From contig NZ_JAHLQN010000001.1 of NCBI RefSeq assembly GCF_018919205.1, positions 1,054,001-1,118,000 on the forward strand: DNA of 64,000 bases. The letters run 5' to 3'. Source of the DNA: Dysosmobacter acutus (GTDB lineage: Bacteria; Bacillota; Clostridia; Oscillospirales; Oscillospiraceae). The position numbers were made by a program, and so were the translations under genes. Of the stretch, positions 7,750 to 15,519 are shown piece after piece (positions within the stretch are counted from its first letter, which is position 1; each line of letters starts with the position of its first letter). Below the pieces are notes generated by a model that made no database searches, was not told the DNA's origin, and saw only the letters and a list, made by a program, of their open reading frames with translations.

Positions 7750-9195
7750 TCAGCTCCGCTTCCACTTGGCGCCGCCGGGAAGGTCGGTGATCTCAATACC
7801 CTGCTGGTTCAATTCGTCGCGGATGCGGTCGGCCTCCGCAAAGTTCCTGGCCTTTTTCGCCTCAGCCCTCTGCAGCACCAGCGCGTCGATCTCCGGGTCT
7901 CCCTCGCCCTGGATGAGAAAGCCGCCGGCGGCGGACTTGGCGGAGGACTCCTCAGCCCTGCGCTTTTCTGCGGCCTTCTCCAGCAGGCTCAGCCCTAAGA
8001 CCTGGTCGAATTCGCCCAGGAGATGGAGCTTGGTCTCATCATTGGTCTGGCACTTGAGCACGTCGTAGAGGGCGGTGACGGCCAGGGAGGTGTTCAGGTC
8101 GTTGTCCAGGGCGGCCTTGAATTTTTCCCGCGCCGCCCTGGCGGATTCCTCGTCCACGGCGGCGCCGCTGTCTTTCAGGGCGGCGACGCGGCCGATGAGC
8201 TTCCCATAGGCCCCGGCGGCGTTGTCCAAGTTCTCCCAGGAGAACACCAGGGACTTGCGGTAGTGGCTCTGGAGGCAGAACAGCCGGTAGGCCAGGGGAT
8301 CGTAGCCCTTTTCCTCCAGCAGCGACACGGTGAGAAACTCGCCCTTGGATTTGCTCATCTTGCCGGAGGTGGTGTTCAGATGCAGCACATGCATCCAGTA
8401 GTTGCACCACTTGTGGCCCAAATAGGCCTCGGATTGGGCGATTTCATTGGTGTGGTGGGGGAAGGCGTTGTCAATGCCGCCGCAGTGGATATCCAGGTCC
8501 TCGCCAAGGTGCTTCATGGAGATGCCGGAGCACTCGATGTGCCAGCCGGGATAGCCGACGCCCCAGGGGGAGTCCCACTTGAGGGCCTGGTCCTCAAATT
8601 TGGATTGGGTGAACCAGAGGACAAAATCGTTTTTGTTGCGCTTGTTTGTGTCCTCTTCCACACCCTCGCGGACGCCCACGGCCAGATCGTCTGCGTCGTG
8701 GTCGTTGAAGATATAATACTTCTCCAGCCTGGAGGTGTCAAAATACACATTGCCGCCGGCGCGATAGGCATAGCCGGTCTCCAGCAGCCGGGAGATGATC
8801 TTGATATACTCGCCGATGCAGGCTGTGGCGGGCTCCACCACGTCGGGGCGCTTGATGTTTAAGCGGCGGCAGTCCTCGAAAAAGGCGTCGGTGTAAAACT
8901 GGGCGATCTCCATGACGGTCTTGTGTTCCCGCCTGGCGCCCTTGAGCATCTTGTCCTCGCCCGAATCCGCGTCGGAGGTTAGGTGCCCCACGTCGGTGAT
9001 GTTCATCACCCGCTTCACATTGTAGCCCGCATAGCGCAGGTATTTTTCCAGCACATCCTCCATGATATAGGAGCGCAGGTTGCCGATGTGGGCAAAGTGG
9101 TAGACCGTGGGGCCGCAGGTGTACATCTTTACGATGTCCGGGTGGTTGGGGACGAATTCCTCTTTTTTGTGGGAAGCGGAGTTGTACAGATGCAT
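7750..9195 (-). CDS. cysS: Cysteinyl-tRNA synthetase
   Basis: This class I aminoacyl-tRNA synthetase charges tRNA-Cys. The 481-residue protein has the CysS N-terminus with MYTCGPTVY (zinc-ligand Cys), the HIGH-type motif FAHIGNLRS, GWHIECSGI with further zinc ligands, and GKMSKSKGE as the KMSKS loop. The C-terminal helical anticodon region (YDVLKCQ ... ARNFAEADRIRDEL) is complete, so full length is expected. It follows cysE by one base. The pair is controlled by the T-box at about 9.98-10.23 kb, so transcription should rise when tRNA-Cys is uncharged. Confidence 0.97.
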   Translation of the reverse strand: MHLYNSASHKKEEFVPNHPDIVKMYTCGPTVYHFAHIGNLRSYIMEDVLEKYLRYAGYNVKRVMNITDVGHLTSDADSGEDKMLKGARREHKTVMEIAQFYTDAFFEDCRRLNIKRPDVVEPATACIGEYIKIISRLLETGYAYRAGGNVYFDTSRLEKYYIFNDHDADDLAVGVREGVEEDTNKRNKNDFVLWFTQSKFEDQALKWDSPWGVGYPGWHIECSGISMKHLGEDLDIHCGGIDNAFPHHTNEIAQSEAYLGHKWCNYWMHVLHLNTTSGKMSKSKGEFLTVSLLEEKGYDPLAYRLFCLQSHYRKSLVFSWENLDNAAGAYGKLIGRVAALKDSGAAVDEESARAAREKFKAALDNDLNTSLAVTALYDVLKCQTNDETKLHLLGEFDQVLGLSLLEKAAEKRRAEESSAKSAAGGFLIQGEGDPEIDALVLQRAEAKKARNFAEADRIRDELNQQGIEITDLPGGAKWKRS

Positions 9196-9196
9196 A

Positions 9197-9844
9197 TCAG
9201 GCAGTCCTTTCCTTTGAGTTTTTCAGTTCTTGTTCCAGCTCTTCGATACGGGCGGTCAGGGCGCACAGCTCCTGATGCACCGGATTGTCCACATGGATCT
9301 GGTCCACTTCGTCTGTGAAGCGGACGGGTTCACCACGGCCACGGGCGATCTGGGCGGGTACGCCCACTGCGGTGCAGTCCGGCGGCACCTCATCAAGGAC
9401 CACGGCGTTGGCGGCGATGCGGGCGTTGTCGCCCACCTTGAAGGGGCCTAACACCTTGGCGCCGGAGCCGATCATCACATTGTTGCCGATGGTGGGATGG
9501 CGTTTTCCCTTATCCTTTCCCGTGCCGCCCAGGGTTACGCACTGATAGAGCAGCACATCGTCGCCGATTTCCGTGGTCTCGCCGATGACGATGCCCATGC
9601 CATGGTCAATGACAAGGCGGCGGCCGATCCGGGCGCCGGGATGGATTTCAATGCCGGTCTTCTTGCGGCTCCGCTGAGAGACCCAGCGGGCCAGGAAAAA
9701 ACGGCGGCGCACATAGAGATAGTGGGCCAGGCGGTGGTATAAGACGGCTTTTACGCCGGGGTAGAGCAAAAAAATCTCTATCTTGCTCCGGGCCGCGGGG
9801 TCCCGGCGCTGATAAGCGGACAATAATTCATTGAGACGATTCAA
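9197..9844 (-). CDS. cysE: Serine O-acetyltransferase
   Basis: The enzyme acetylates serine with acetyl-CoA, giving O-acetylserine for cysteine synthesis. The 215-residue protein has a helical N-terminal domain (VKAVLYHRLAHYLY) and left-handed beta-helix hexapeptide repeats (IEIHPGARIGRRLVIDHGMGIVIGETTEIG, GGTGKDKGKRHPTIG), with catalytic-region Asp-His in IDHGMG. I favour the TTG at 9844, 8 nt after AAAGGAG; an in-frame TTG at 9865 lacks a good site. It is first in the cysE-cysS operon and lies behind a Cys T-box. Confidence 0.95.
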   Translation of the reverse strand: MNRLNELLSAYQRRDPAARSKIEIFLLYPGVKAVLYHRLAHYLYVRRRFFLARWVSQRSRKKTGIEIHPGARIGRRLVIDHGMGIVIGETTEIGDDVLLYQCVTLGGTGKDKGKRHPTIGNNVMIGSGAKVLGPFKVGDNARIAANAVVLDEVPPDCTAVGVPAQIARGRGEPVRFTDEVDQIHVDNPVHQELCALTARIEELEQELKNSKERTA

Positions 9845-9980
9845 GTTAAGATCTCCTTTATTCAATCAGATGTCGGCGGGATGCGCGGCAACATCGAAGG
9901 AGTGCGAAAAAAGTCATAAGTGCCTCCCTGCCCGGAGGCGGCTGTATCCGCAGGGAAGACAGCTCAGCCTATGCGGGTCA

Positions 9981-10230
9981 AAATAAAAACGCCCCTCATA
10001 CCCGTCAGGGTACAAGAGACGTCGAAAGACGCGGTTCCACTCTTGCATTTTGCTCACGCCGGCCAAACAGCCGGACAGCCCGGTAACGGCGGCTCCGCCG
10101 GGGGCCATTACGCCCCGTGCTCCCGGATGCACTTCACACCCTCCGCCGTAGGCGCGCTTCCAGCCGCTGACGCGCCCTCTCTGCCCTTTGGACGGATGCT
10201 ACTCTTTCCGCTCATCGCACATTTGTACTC
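9981..10230 (-). promoter_or_regulatory. Cys-specific T-box riboswitch
   Basis: Reading leftward, the leader contains the T-box core AGAGTGGAACCGCG (10043-10030). A 14-bp terminator helix follows (10021-10008 with 10003-9990, loop TGAC) and then a T-rich run (9989-9981). An AGAGAGGG GA-type motif lies in Stem I. The specifier region reads GUGAAGUGCAUCC, giving a TGC (Cys) codon followed by A. Uncharged tRNA-Cys would stabilise the antiterminator and switch on cysE-cysS. The core and terminator are clear; the exact Stem I fold needs modelling. Confidence 0.9.
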
Positions 10231-10233
10231 AGT

Positions 10234-10262
10234 ATATTATCAGCCTTTGCGGCGCGTGTCAA
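10234..10262 (-). promoter_or_regulatory. Promoter of the T-box/cysE-cysS transcript
   Basis: On the minus strand TTGACA (10262-10257), 17 bp, TAATAT (10239-10234) form a near-consensus housekeeping promoter. It lies immediately upstream of the T-box leader. Confidence 0.85.
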
Positions 10263-10369
10263 GGGATTTTTCATTCGCCCGCGATGTTGCAAATGCGCCG
10301 GATCATGGTTGCCCCGGGGCGGGCGGTGTGATAAGCTAAGGGTAACTTACAGGAGAAGGGAGCGGTTCC

Positions 10370-10897
10370 ATGATACGAGCGGGAAGAGAGGCAGACATCG
10401 GCCCCATTGAAAAAATCTATCACCGGATTCTGGAGCGGCAGGAGGCCGGACTTGCGTCGGTGGGCTGGATTCGGGGCGTTTACCCCACCGCGCAGACGGC
10501 CCGGGAGGCCCTTGCGGCGGGAGAACTCTTTGTGCTGGAGGAGGACGGAGCCGTGGCCGCCGCCGCGCGGATCAACCAAAGGCAGGTCCCGGAGTATAAA
10601 AATGCCAGATGGCGGTATGCCGACGCGCCGGAGGAGCAGATCATGGTTCTGCACACGCTGGTAGTGGACCCGGAGCGGTCGGGGATGGGGTATGGGACGG
10701 AGTTCGTCCGGTTCTATGAGCGCTATGCCCTCCAGCACAGCTGTCCCTATCTCCGCATGGACACCAACGCGGTGAACGCCGCGGCCCGCAGGCTGTACCG
10801 CGGCCTGGGCTATTGGGAGGCGGACATCGTGCCCTGCGTATTCAACGGCATTCCGGATGTACAGCTTGTGTGTCTGGAAAAGCGGATCGGGCAGTAG
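10370..10897 (+). CDS. GNAT-family N-acetyltransferase
   Basis: This 175-residue acetyltransferase has the GNAT core: the beta4-alpha3 acetyl-CoA region LHTLVVDPERSGMGYGTEFVRFYE (Q/RxxGxG variant RSGMGYG) near residues 96-120, and the motif-B region NAVNAAARRLYRGLGYWE near 127-145. AGGAGAAGGGAG precedes the ATG. The acceptor substrate cannot be read from sequence. It stands alone, convergent with glycerate kinase. Confidence 0.87.
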   Translation: MIRAGREADIGPIEKIYHRILERQEAGLASVGWIRGVYPTAQTAREALAAGELFVLEEDGAVAAAARINQRQVPEYKNARWRYADAPEEQIMVLHTLVVDPERSGMGYGTEFVRFYERYALQHSCPYLRMDTNAVNAAARRLYRGLGYWEADIVPCVFNGIPDVQLVCLEKRIGQ

Positions 10898-10901
10898 AGC
10901 A

Positions 10902-10932
10902 AAGGCCTCCACCGGAAGACGTCGGAGGCCTT
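10902..10932. terminator. Hairpin between convergent genes (weak terminator)
   Basis: A 9-bp stem (10902-10910 with 10924-10932) sits between the convergent GNAT and glycerate kinase genes. It lacks a proper T-run on either strand, so its role as a terminator is uncertain. Confidence 0.4.
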
Positions 10933-10985
10933 CACCGCAAAAGAAAACGTGAACAGTCCCGGCGGAGAGAAAAGGGATCGGAAGA

Positions 10986-12140
10986 TCAGGCGGGGTATTT
11001 CGGGCCGCGGCGCTCCAGCCCGGCAATAAAATGGAGGAGATTCCGGGTGGTGAGACGCAGCCCCTCCTCGCTGTGGGCCATGGCCTCCTCAAGGGCCATG
11101 GGCTGGCGGTGGATGGGGAAGATACCGGTCACCCCTTGGTCATAGGCCTCGTCCACATCGCCGGCCGCGGACCCCACCAGCGCCGCCACCGGCACCCCGG
11201 CTGCCCTGGCCCGCCGGGCCACGCCAAGGACCACCTTGCCCCGCAGACTCTGGCGGTCCAGCCGCCCCTCGCCGGTGATGACCAGGTCCGCCTGCCGGAG
11301 CAGCTCATCAAAATGCACCGCATCCAGAACAGTTTCAATGCCCATCTGCAGGCGGCCCCCAAGGAGGGCCACCGCGCCCGCCCCCATGCCTCCGGCGGCA
11401 CCGCCTCCGGGCAGATGGAGCACATCCACACCCAGATCCCGGCGGACCACCTGTGAAAAATGGAGCAGCCCCGCGTCCAGCCGCTCCGCGATCTCTGGAG
11501 TCGCGCCTTTTTGCGGGCCGAAGACGAAACTTGCCCCGGCGGGGCCGCAGAGCGTGTTGTCGATGTCGCACATGGCCACCACATCCATGGTTCGCAGCCG
11601 GGGAAGGAGGCCGCTGACGTCGATGTGGGTCAGGCGGTGCAGTGTGCCGCCGGTGGGAAGATACTCCTTCCCGGCGGCGTCCAAAAAGCGAACGCCCAAC
11701 GCGGCGGCGGCGCCGCAGCCGCCGTCGTTGGTGGCGCTGCCGCCCAGGGCCAGGATCAGCCGTCCGGCGCCCCGATCCAGGGCCGACGCGATCAGCTCTC
11801 CCACACCAAAGGTGGTGGTCTGGTCCGGGTGAAGGCGTCCGCCTGTCAGGGGAAGCCCCGCGGCCGCGGCCATCTCCACCACGGCGGTGCCGTCCGGCAG
11901 CAGACCATAGAATCCGGTCCGCTCCTCCATGTAGGGCCCGTGGCAGGGCGCTTCCACCCGCCGGCCGCCCAAAGCGGACAAAAAGGCCTCCACACTGCCC
12001 TCGCCGCCGTCGGCCACAGGGATGCTGACCACCCGGGCGTCCGGGACGCAGGAGCGGAGCTCCTCCTCCACCAGACGGCAGATCTGGATGGAAGACAGGG
12101 AGCCTTTGAAGGAATCAGGGACCAGAAGGAACTGTTTCAT
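10986..12140 (-). CDS. Glycerate kinase
   Basis: This glycerate kinase family-1 enzyme phosphorylates D-glycerate with ATP. The 384-residue protein starts MKQFLLVPDSFKGSLSS and contains IPVADGGEGSVEAF, LGGSATNDGGCGAAAALGVRF, LPGGGAAGGMGAG and TGEGRLDRQSLRGK, all family signatures. The ATG at 12140 has GGAGG 6 nt upstream; the open frame extends 76 codons further but without family similarity. Full length. No glycerate-pathway partners are adjacent. Product position (2- or 3-phosphoglycerate) is not resolvable from sequence alone. Confidence 0.95.
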   Translation of the reverse strand: MKQFLLVPDSFKGSLSSIQICRLVEEELRSCVPDARVVSIPVADGGEGSVEAFLSALGGRRVEAPCHGPYMEERTGFYGLLPDGTAVVEMAAAAGLPLTGGRLHPDQTTTFGVGELIASALDRGAGRLILALGGSATNDGGCGAAAALGVRFLDAAGKEYLPTGGTLHRLTHIDVSGLLPRLRTMDVVAMCDIDNTLCGPAGASFVFGPQKGATPEIAERLDAGLLHFSQVVRRDLGVDVLHLPGGGAAGGMGAGAVALLGGRLQMGIETVLDAVHFDELLRQADLVITGEGRLDRQSLRGKVVLGVARRARAAGVPVAALVGSAAGDVDEAYDQGVTGIFPIHRQPMALEEAMAHSEEGLRLTTRNLLHFIAGLERRGPKYPA

Positions 12141-12285
12141 GGCGCGCCTCCTTTCAGGGAAAATCCTGTCTTGATTGTAGCGGCGGGGGAGGGAGCTGTC
12201 AAGCCGCGAAACCGGTTGCAGGGCCGGCGGCGGTATGGTATCATGGAATGCAAAAACAGTTGACAGCTGGAGGGAATTGAAGAAA

Positions 12286-12507
12286 ATGAAAAAATTTGTG
12301 TTTGGCGTGATGCTGGCAGTCATCGGCCTTATGTTCGCCGCCATCTGTTTCGTCCATGCCCTGTGCAACCCCTGGAACTACAATGGAATCGATGGGCTGT
12401 TGGGCTCTTTTCTTGGCACCGATACGCTGATTCCTTTCGTAATTTCCCTGCTGGTGCTGATTGCGGGCGTTGTGATCTGCGGCCGCGAGGCCTATCGCAG
12501 GAAGTAG
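12286..12507 (+). CDS. Small two-helix membrane protein
   Basis: This 73-residue protein has two hydrophobic helices (about 5-25 and 45-65) joined by a polar loop (NPWNYNGIDGLLGS) and a basic C-terminus. I start it at the ATG at 12286; GGAGGG lies 11-12 nt upstream. The function is unknown. The similar small membrane gene 45 bp downstream suggests a two-gene unit. Confidence 0.62.
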   Translation: MKKFVFGVMLAVIGLMFAAICFVHALCNPWNYNGIDGLLGSFLGTDTLIPFVISLLVLIAGVVICGREAYRRK

Positions 12508-12552
12508 GAGCCGCCCAGAGACAACAGACGGACACGGAGTGGAGGGATTTCT

Positions 12553-12762
12553 ATGAATCTGGCGTGCAAGCTTGCGGGTATCCTGTTTGCAATTCTGGCG
12601 GCAGCGCTTCTTCTGCTCTCCGCCTGCATCGCCCTTTTTGGGCGCGGAAGTGGGTTCCTGGATTTGAGCAATGTAGTCGCGCTTGCGGTGTTGGGGAGCG
12701 CGCTTGTCTCCGCCGCACTCTCGCTTGTTGCGTTTTTACTCCTGAAAAAGAAGCCAAAGTGA
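12553..12762 (+). CDS. Small two-helix membrane protein
   Basis: This 69-residue protein is almost entirely two membrane helices (about 5-30 and 40-63) ending in KKKPK, which puts the C-terminus in the cytoplasm by the positive-inside rule. GGAGGG lies about 7 nt before the ATG. No family is recognised. It follows another small membrane gene. Confidence 0.6.
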   Translation: MNLACKLAGILFAILAAALLLLSACIALFGRGSGFLDLSNVVALAVLGSALVSAALSLVAFLLLKKKPK

Positions 12763-12766
12763 CCGA

Positions 12767-12858
12767 TGCGCCGCTCAGCATGCAATGCTGAGCGGCGCAC
12801 TGTTGCTGGCCGGTGATAGACGGCAAAAAGCACCCGCGCCATAGCGCGGGTGCTTTTT
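12767..12858. terminator. Two successive hairpins between convergent units
   Basis: The first is a 14-bp stem (12767-12780 with 12786-12799) without a T-run. The second is a perfect 15-bp stem (12825-12839 with 12844-12858) with A5 and T5 ends, a good bidirectional terminator. They close the small membrane genes and, from the other side, the smsC-smsB operon. Confidence 0.82.
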
Positions 12859-12871
12859 ATGCAATGGAAGC

Positions 12872-13795
12872 TCAGGCCAAAAAACCCTTCAGGATGCAGT
12901 CCTCCGCCTCCTCCTCGGTGAGGCCAAGGGTCTCCAGCTTCAAAAGCTGGTCGCCGGCAATCTTGCCGATGGCCGCCTCGTGAATCAGCTGGGCCTCGGT
13001 GCAGTTGGCGGTGATGGCCGGGATGGAGCGGATTTTGGCGTTCCCCATGATGATGGAGTCGCACTGAACGTGGCCGAAGCACTGGGCGTTGCCCACCATC
13101 CGGGGATAGAAGACCTGGCTGGAGCGGTCCTGGGCCACGGAGCGGGAGATCACCCGGCCCTTGGCATCCTCGCCGTCCAGGACGATCTCCATATCCGATT
13201 CGGCCACTTGGTCGCCGTGGGTCAGCAGCCGCTCGGTGATGACGGCCTCGGCGCCCTTGCCGCAGACGATCTTTGTGTCCCGCTTGGTGGAGTCGATGCC
13301 ACGGATCTGGGTGGTATCCATCCGGATGGAGGCACCCTCCTCCAAATAGACCACGGTCTGGGGGTTCATGATGCGCCCGCCGGTGCCGTCCCCGTCACCG
13401 TAGTGCTTTTCCGTATAGTGCACCCTGGAGTTCTTGCCCACATAGAAGGTGTGAATTCCGTCATGGCGGGAGGTCTCCGCGCCGCAGTTGTGAATTCCGC
13501 AGCCGGCCACAATCTCCACATCACAGTTTTCACCGATGTAGAAGTCGTTGTACACCATCTCCTCAATACCGGGCTTGGTGATGATGACGGGAATGTGGCA
13601 GGTCTCGCCCACGGTGCCGGCCTTGATGCGGATGTCAATGCCGGGCTTGTCCTCCTTGCCGGTGATCTGGATATGCTCGGTGCTCTGCCGGCCGTCGCAG
13701 CCGGAGTCTTTGCGGATGTTGAACGCGCCCACCGGCTTGCCGATCAGATCCGCGATCTTCTCCAGCAGGCTGCGGTCCACCTGGCTCTCCATCAT
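12872..13795 (-). CDS. smsB: SufB/SufD-family Fe-S scaffold (minimal SMS system, SmsB)
   Basis: This 307-residue SufB/SufD-core beta-helix protein assembles iron-sulfur clusters together with its ATPase partner. It has the short N-terminus, GIHNCG and RHDGIHTFYVG segments, the core ERLLTHGDQVAESDMEIVLDG, and a C-terminal FGHVQCDSI ... EAQLIHEAAIGKIAGDQLLKL region typical of the family. The length is shorter than classical SufB, matching the minimal two-gene SMS (SmsC-SmsB) system of anaerobes. Its ATG overlaps the stop of the ATPase gene (ATGA). No sufS, sufU or sufD follows. Confidence 0.92.
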   Translation of the reverse strand: MMESQVDRSLLEKIADLIGKPVGAFNIRKDSGCDGRQSTEHIQITGKEDKPGIDIRIKAGTVGETCHIPVIITKPGIEEMVYNDFYIGENCDVEIVAGCGIHNCGAETSRHDGIHTFYVGKNSRVHYTEKHYGDGDGTGGRIMNPQTVVYLEEGASIRMDTTQIRGIDSTKRDTKIVCGKGAEAVITERLLTHGDQVAESDMEIVLDGEDAKGRVISRSVAQDRSSQVFYPRMVGNAQCFGHVQCDSIIMGNAKIRSIPAITANCTEAQLIHEAAIGKIAGDQLLKLETLGLTEEEAEDCILKGFLA

Positions 13796-14532
13796 CAGCG
13801 CGCACCTTCTTTCGTCAACACCGGGCAGGACCCGATGGTACTGGTCAAAATCTTGGGAAGAATCTCCTGGGCGCTGCCCCGGTGGGAGATGGAGCCATCG
13901 CCCACCACGATGACCTCGTCGGCAAGGGAGATGATCCGCTCCTGATGGGAGATGATGACCATGGTGGCGGTTCCGGCACTGTGAATCTGCTCAAACGTCT
14001 CCGTCAGGCGGGAGAAGCTCCAAAGGTCGATGCCCGCTTCCGGCTCGTCGAAGATCATCAGCTCCGCGTCCCGGGCCAGAATGGTGGCGATTTCAATGCG
14101 CTTGACCTCGCCGCCGGAGAGGGACACATCCACCTCCCGGTCCAGATAGTCGTTGGCGCACAGACCCACCTTGGTCAAAAACTGACAGCAGAGCTCCTTG
14201 GGCAGCTTCTCGTTGCCGGAGGCCAGGGTCAGCAGCTTGCGGACCGTCAGCCCCTTAAACCGGGGCGGCTGCTGAAAGCCGTAGCTGATGCCCAGTCGCG
14301 CCCGCTCGGTAATGCCCAGGGCTGTGATGTCGGTCCCGTTCCAGAGAATCTGGCCGGAGGTGGGCTGTACCAGACCCATGATGACTTTGGCAAGGGTGGT
14401 CTTTCCGCCGCCGTTGGGTCCGGTGAACACCACCAGGCGGTGGTCCTCAATGGTCAGGGAGATGTCTTTTAAAATTCCAAGTTCCCCATCCTGATCGTGG
14501 ACGGAGTAACAGATATGGTTCAGTTCCAGCAT
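13795..14532 (-). CDS. smsC: SufC-like ABC ATPase (SmsC)
   Basis: This 245-residue cytoplasmic ABC ATPase drives Fe-S cluster assembly on the SmsB scaffold. It shows Walker A GPNGGGKTTLAK, SufC-type GISYGFQQPPRFKGLTVRKLL, signature SLSGGEVKRIEIA, Walker B ELMIFDEPEAGIDLWS and a switch histidine in IISHQE. GGAGG precedes the ATG. It is first in a two-gene operon. ATP-binding residues are intact. Confidence 0.94.
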   Translation of the reverse strand: MLELNHICYSVHDQDGELGILKDISLTIEDHRLVVFTGPNGGGKTTLAKVIMGLVQPTSGQILWNGTDITALGITERARLGISYGFQQPPRFKGLTVRKLLTLASGNEKLPKELCCQFLTKVGLCANDYLDREVDVSLSGGEVKRIEIATILARDAELMIFDEPEAGIDLWSFSRLTETFEQIHSAGTATMVIISHQERIISLADEVIVVGDGSISHRGSAQEILPKILTSTIGSCPVLTKEGAR

Positions 14533-14741
14533 ACGCTGACCTCCTTTGTCGCAAACAGGGAAAACCCGCCGGAATCATATTATTTTACCAGATGTGGCCG
14601 GAAAATGCAATTGGCTGCGCCGCATTCGCGGAGTATCTATACAGTATTCTACCAAAAAAGCAAAATTAAACCGGTTGCAGATGCAACAGGAACTAAAATT
14701 CACCCGGTTGCATACAATGGCGGGAAAAGGAGGCGGAATCC

Positions 14742-15320
14742 ATGGATCAATATGATTACCGGCAATACGACCGCATCTGGGAGCGGGTGGCCCCTACCCT
14801 GAACCCCTATCCTGCCGCCCGGACGCAAAACAGCGCCGCCGCGGCGCCCATGACCGTACAAGAGGAGGAGACCCTGCCCGGGGCCCAGCAGGACCCCTGC
14901 TGTATGGGATCGGCGGCGGCGGAGTCGATAGAGGTGCTCAAGGGGTTCATCGAGGAGGAGCTGGCAGACCGGCGGTATTACCTTGCCTTCGCGCGCCAGG
15001 CGCCCAACCCGTCGGCTGCCCGCACACTGCGGGAAATTGCCGCGGATGAGGCGGGCCATGCAAAACGGCTGCTGGCCGTGTACTACCTGATCACCGGGGA
15101 ATGCTTCCGGCCCGCCTTTGGCAGCGAGCGGATCAGCATCGGCCCCTGGTGCGCCGCACTGCGGGGGCGCTACCACGAGGAGGCCTGCGGAGGCTTCAAT
15201 TACATACGGGCGGCGGAGGGAACCACCGATCCCTGCCTGAATAAGCTCCTGACGCAGCTTTCGGAGGATGAATACCGCCACGCGGACAGAATGCTTGCCC
15301 TGTTGGAGCGGGCTCTGTAG
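14742..15320 (+). CDS. Ferritin-like (di-iron four-helix) protein
   Basis: This 192-residue protein has a proline/glutamine-rich N-terminal 60 residues and then a ferritin-like bundle. Likely iron ligands are the Glu in FIEEELADRRYY, Glu-His in DEAGHAKRL, Glu-Glu in RYHEEACGG, and Glu-His in EDEYRHADRM. This is rubrerythrin-like spacing, but there is no rubredoxin domain. A role in peroxide or iron handling is inferred. GGAGG lies 8 nt before the ATG. In the 209-bp divergent region upstream, the 9-mer CCGGTTGCA occurs twice (near 14672 and 14704). Divergence from the Fe-S assembly operon fits an iron theme. Confidence 0.82.
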   Translation: MDQYDYRQYDRIWERVAPTLNPYPAARTQNSAAAAPMTVQEEETLPGAQQDPCCMGSAAAESIEVLKGFIEEELADRRYYLAFARQAPNPSAARTLREIAADEAGHAKRLLAVYYLITGECFRPAFGSERISIGPWCAALRGRYHEEACGGFNYIRAAEGTTDPCLNKLLTQLSEDEYRHADRMLALLERAL

Positions 15321-15329
15321 CTCCGCCAT

Positions 15330-15360
15330 AAAGTCTGTGCCGCCCGGCGGCACAGACTTT
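15330..15360 (+). terminator. Hairpin terminator after ferritin-like gene
   Basis: A perfect 14-bp stem (15330-15343 with 15347-15360) ends in TTT and is followed by GCTCTTTT. It lies 10 bp after the stop codon. Confidence 0.7.
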
Positions 15361-15519
15361 GCTCTTTTCGACAAATAAACAGGGCCTGGAATGGCTATTC
15401 CTTAGAAGAAACGTACATTTACACGAGGAGGCGACCGTGCTAAAATTACTTTAACACTTAAAAGCGTAACGGCGCAAAGTAAAAAAGAAACGGGACTTTA
15501 AAGAGAGAGGGAATCGATC

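Noticed and set aside
15437-15454. A five-codon leader ORF (GTG, MLKLL) behind AGGAGG before the phenol-lyase-like gene
   Set aside because: Tempting by analogy with TnaC, but it contains no Trp or Tyr codons and no downstream terminator is visible. Chance is more likely.
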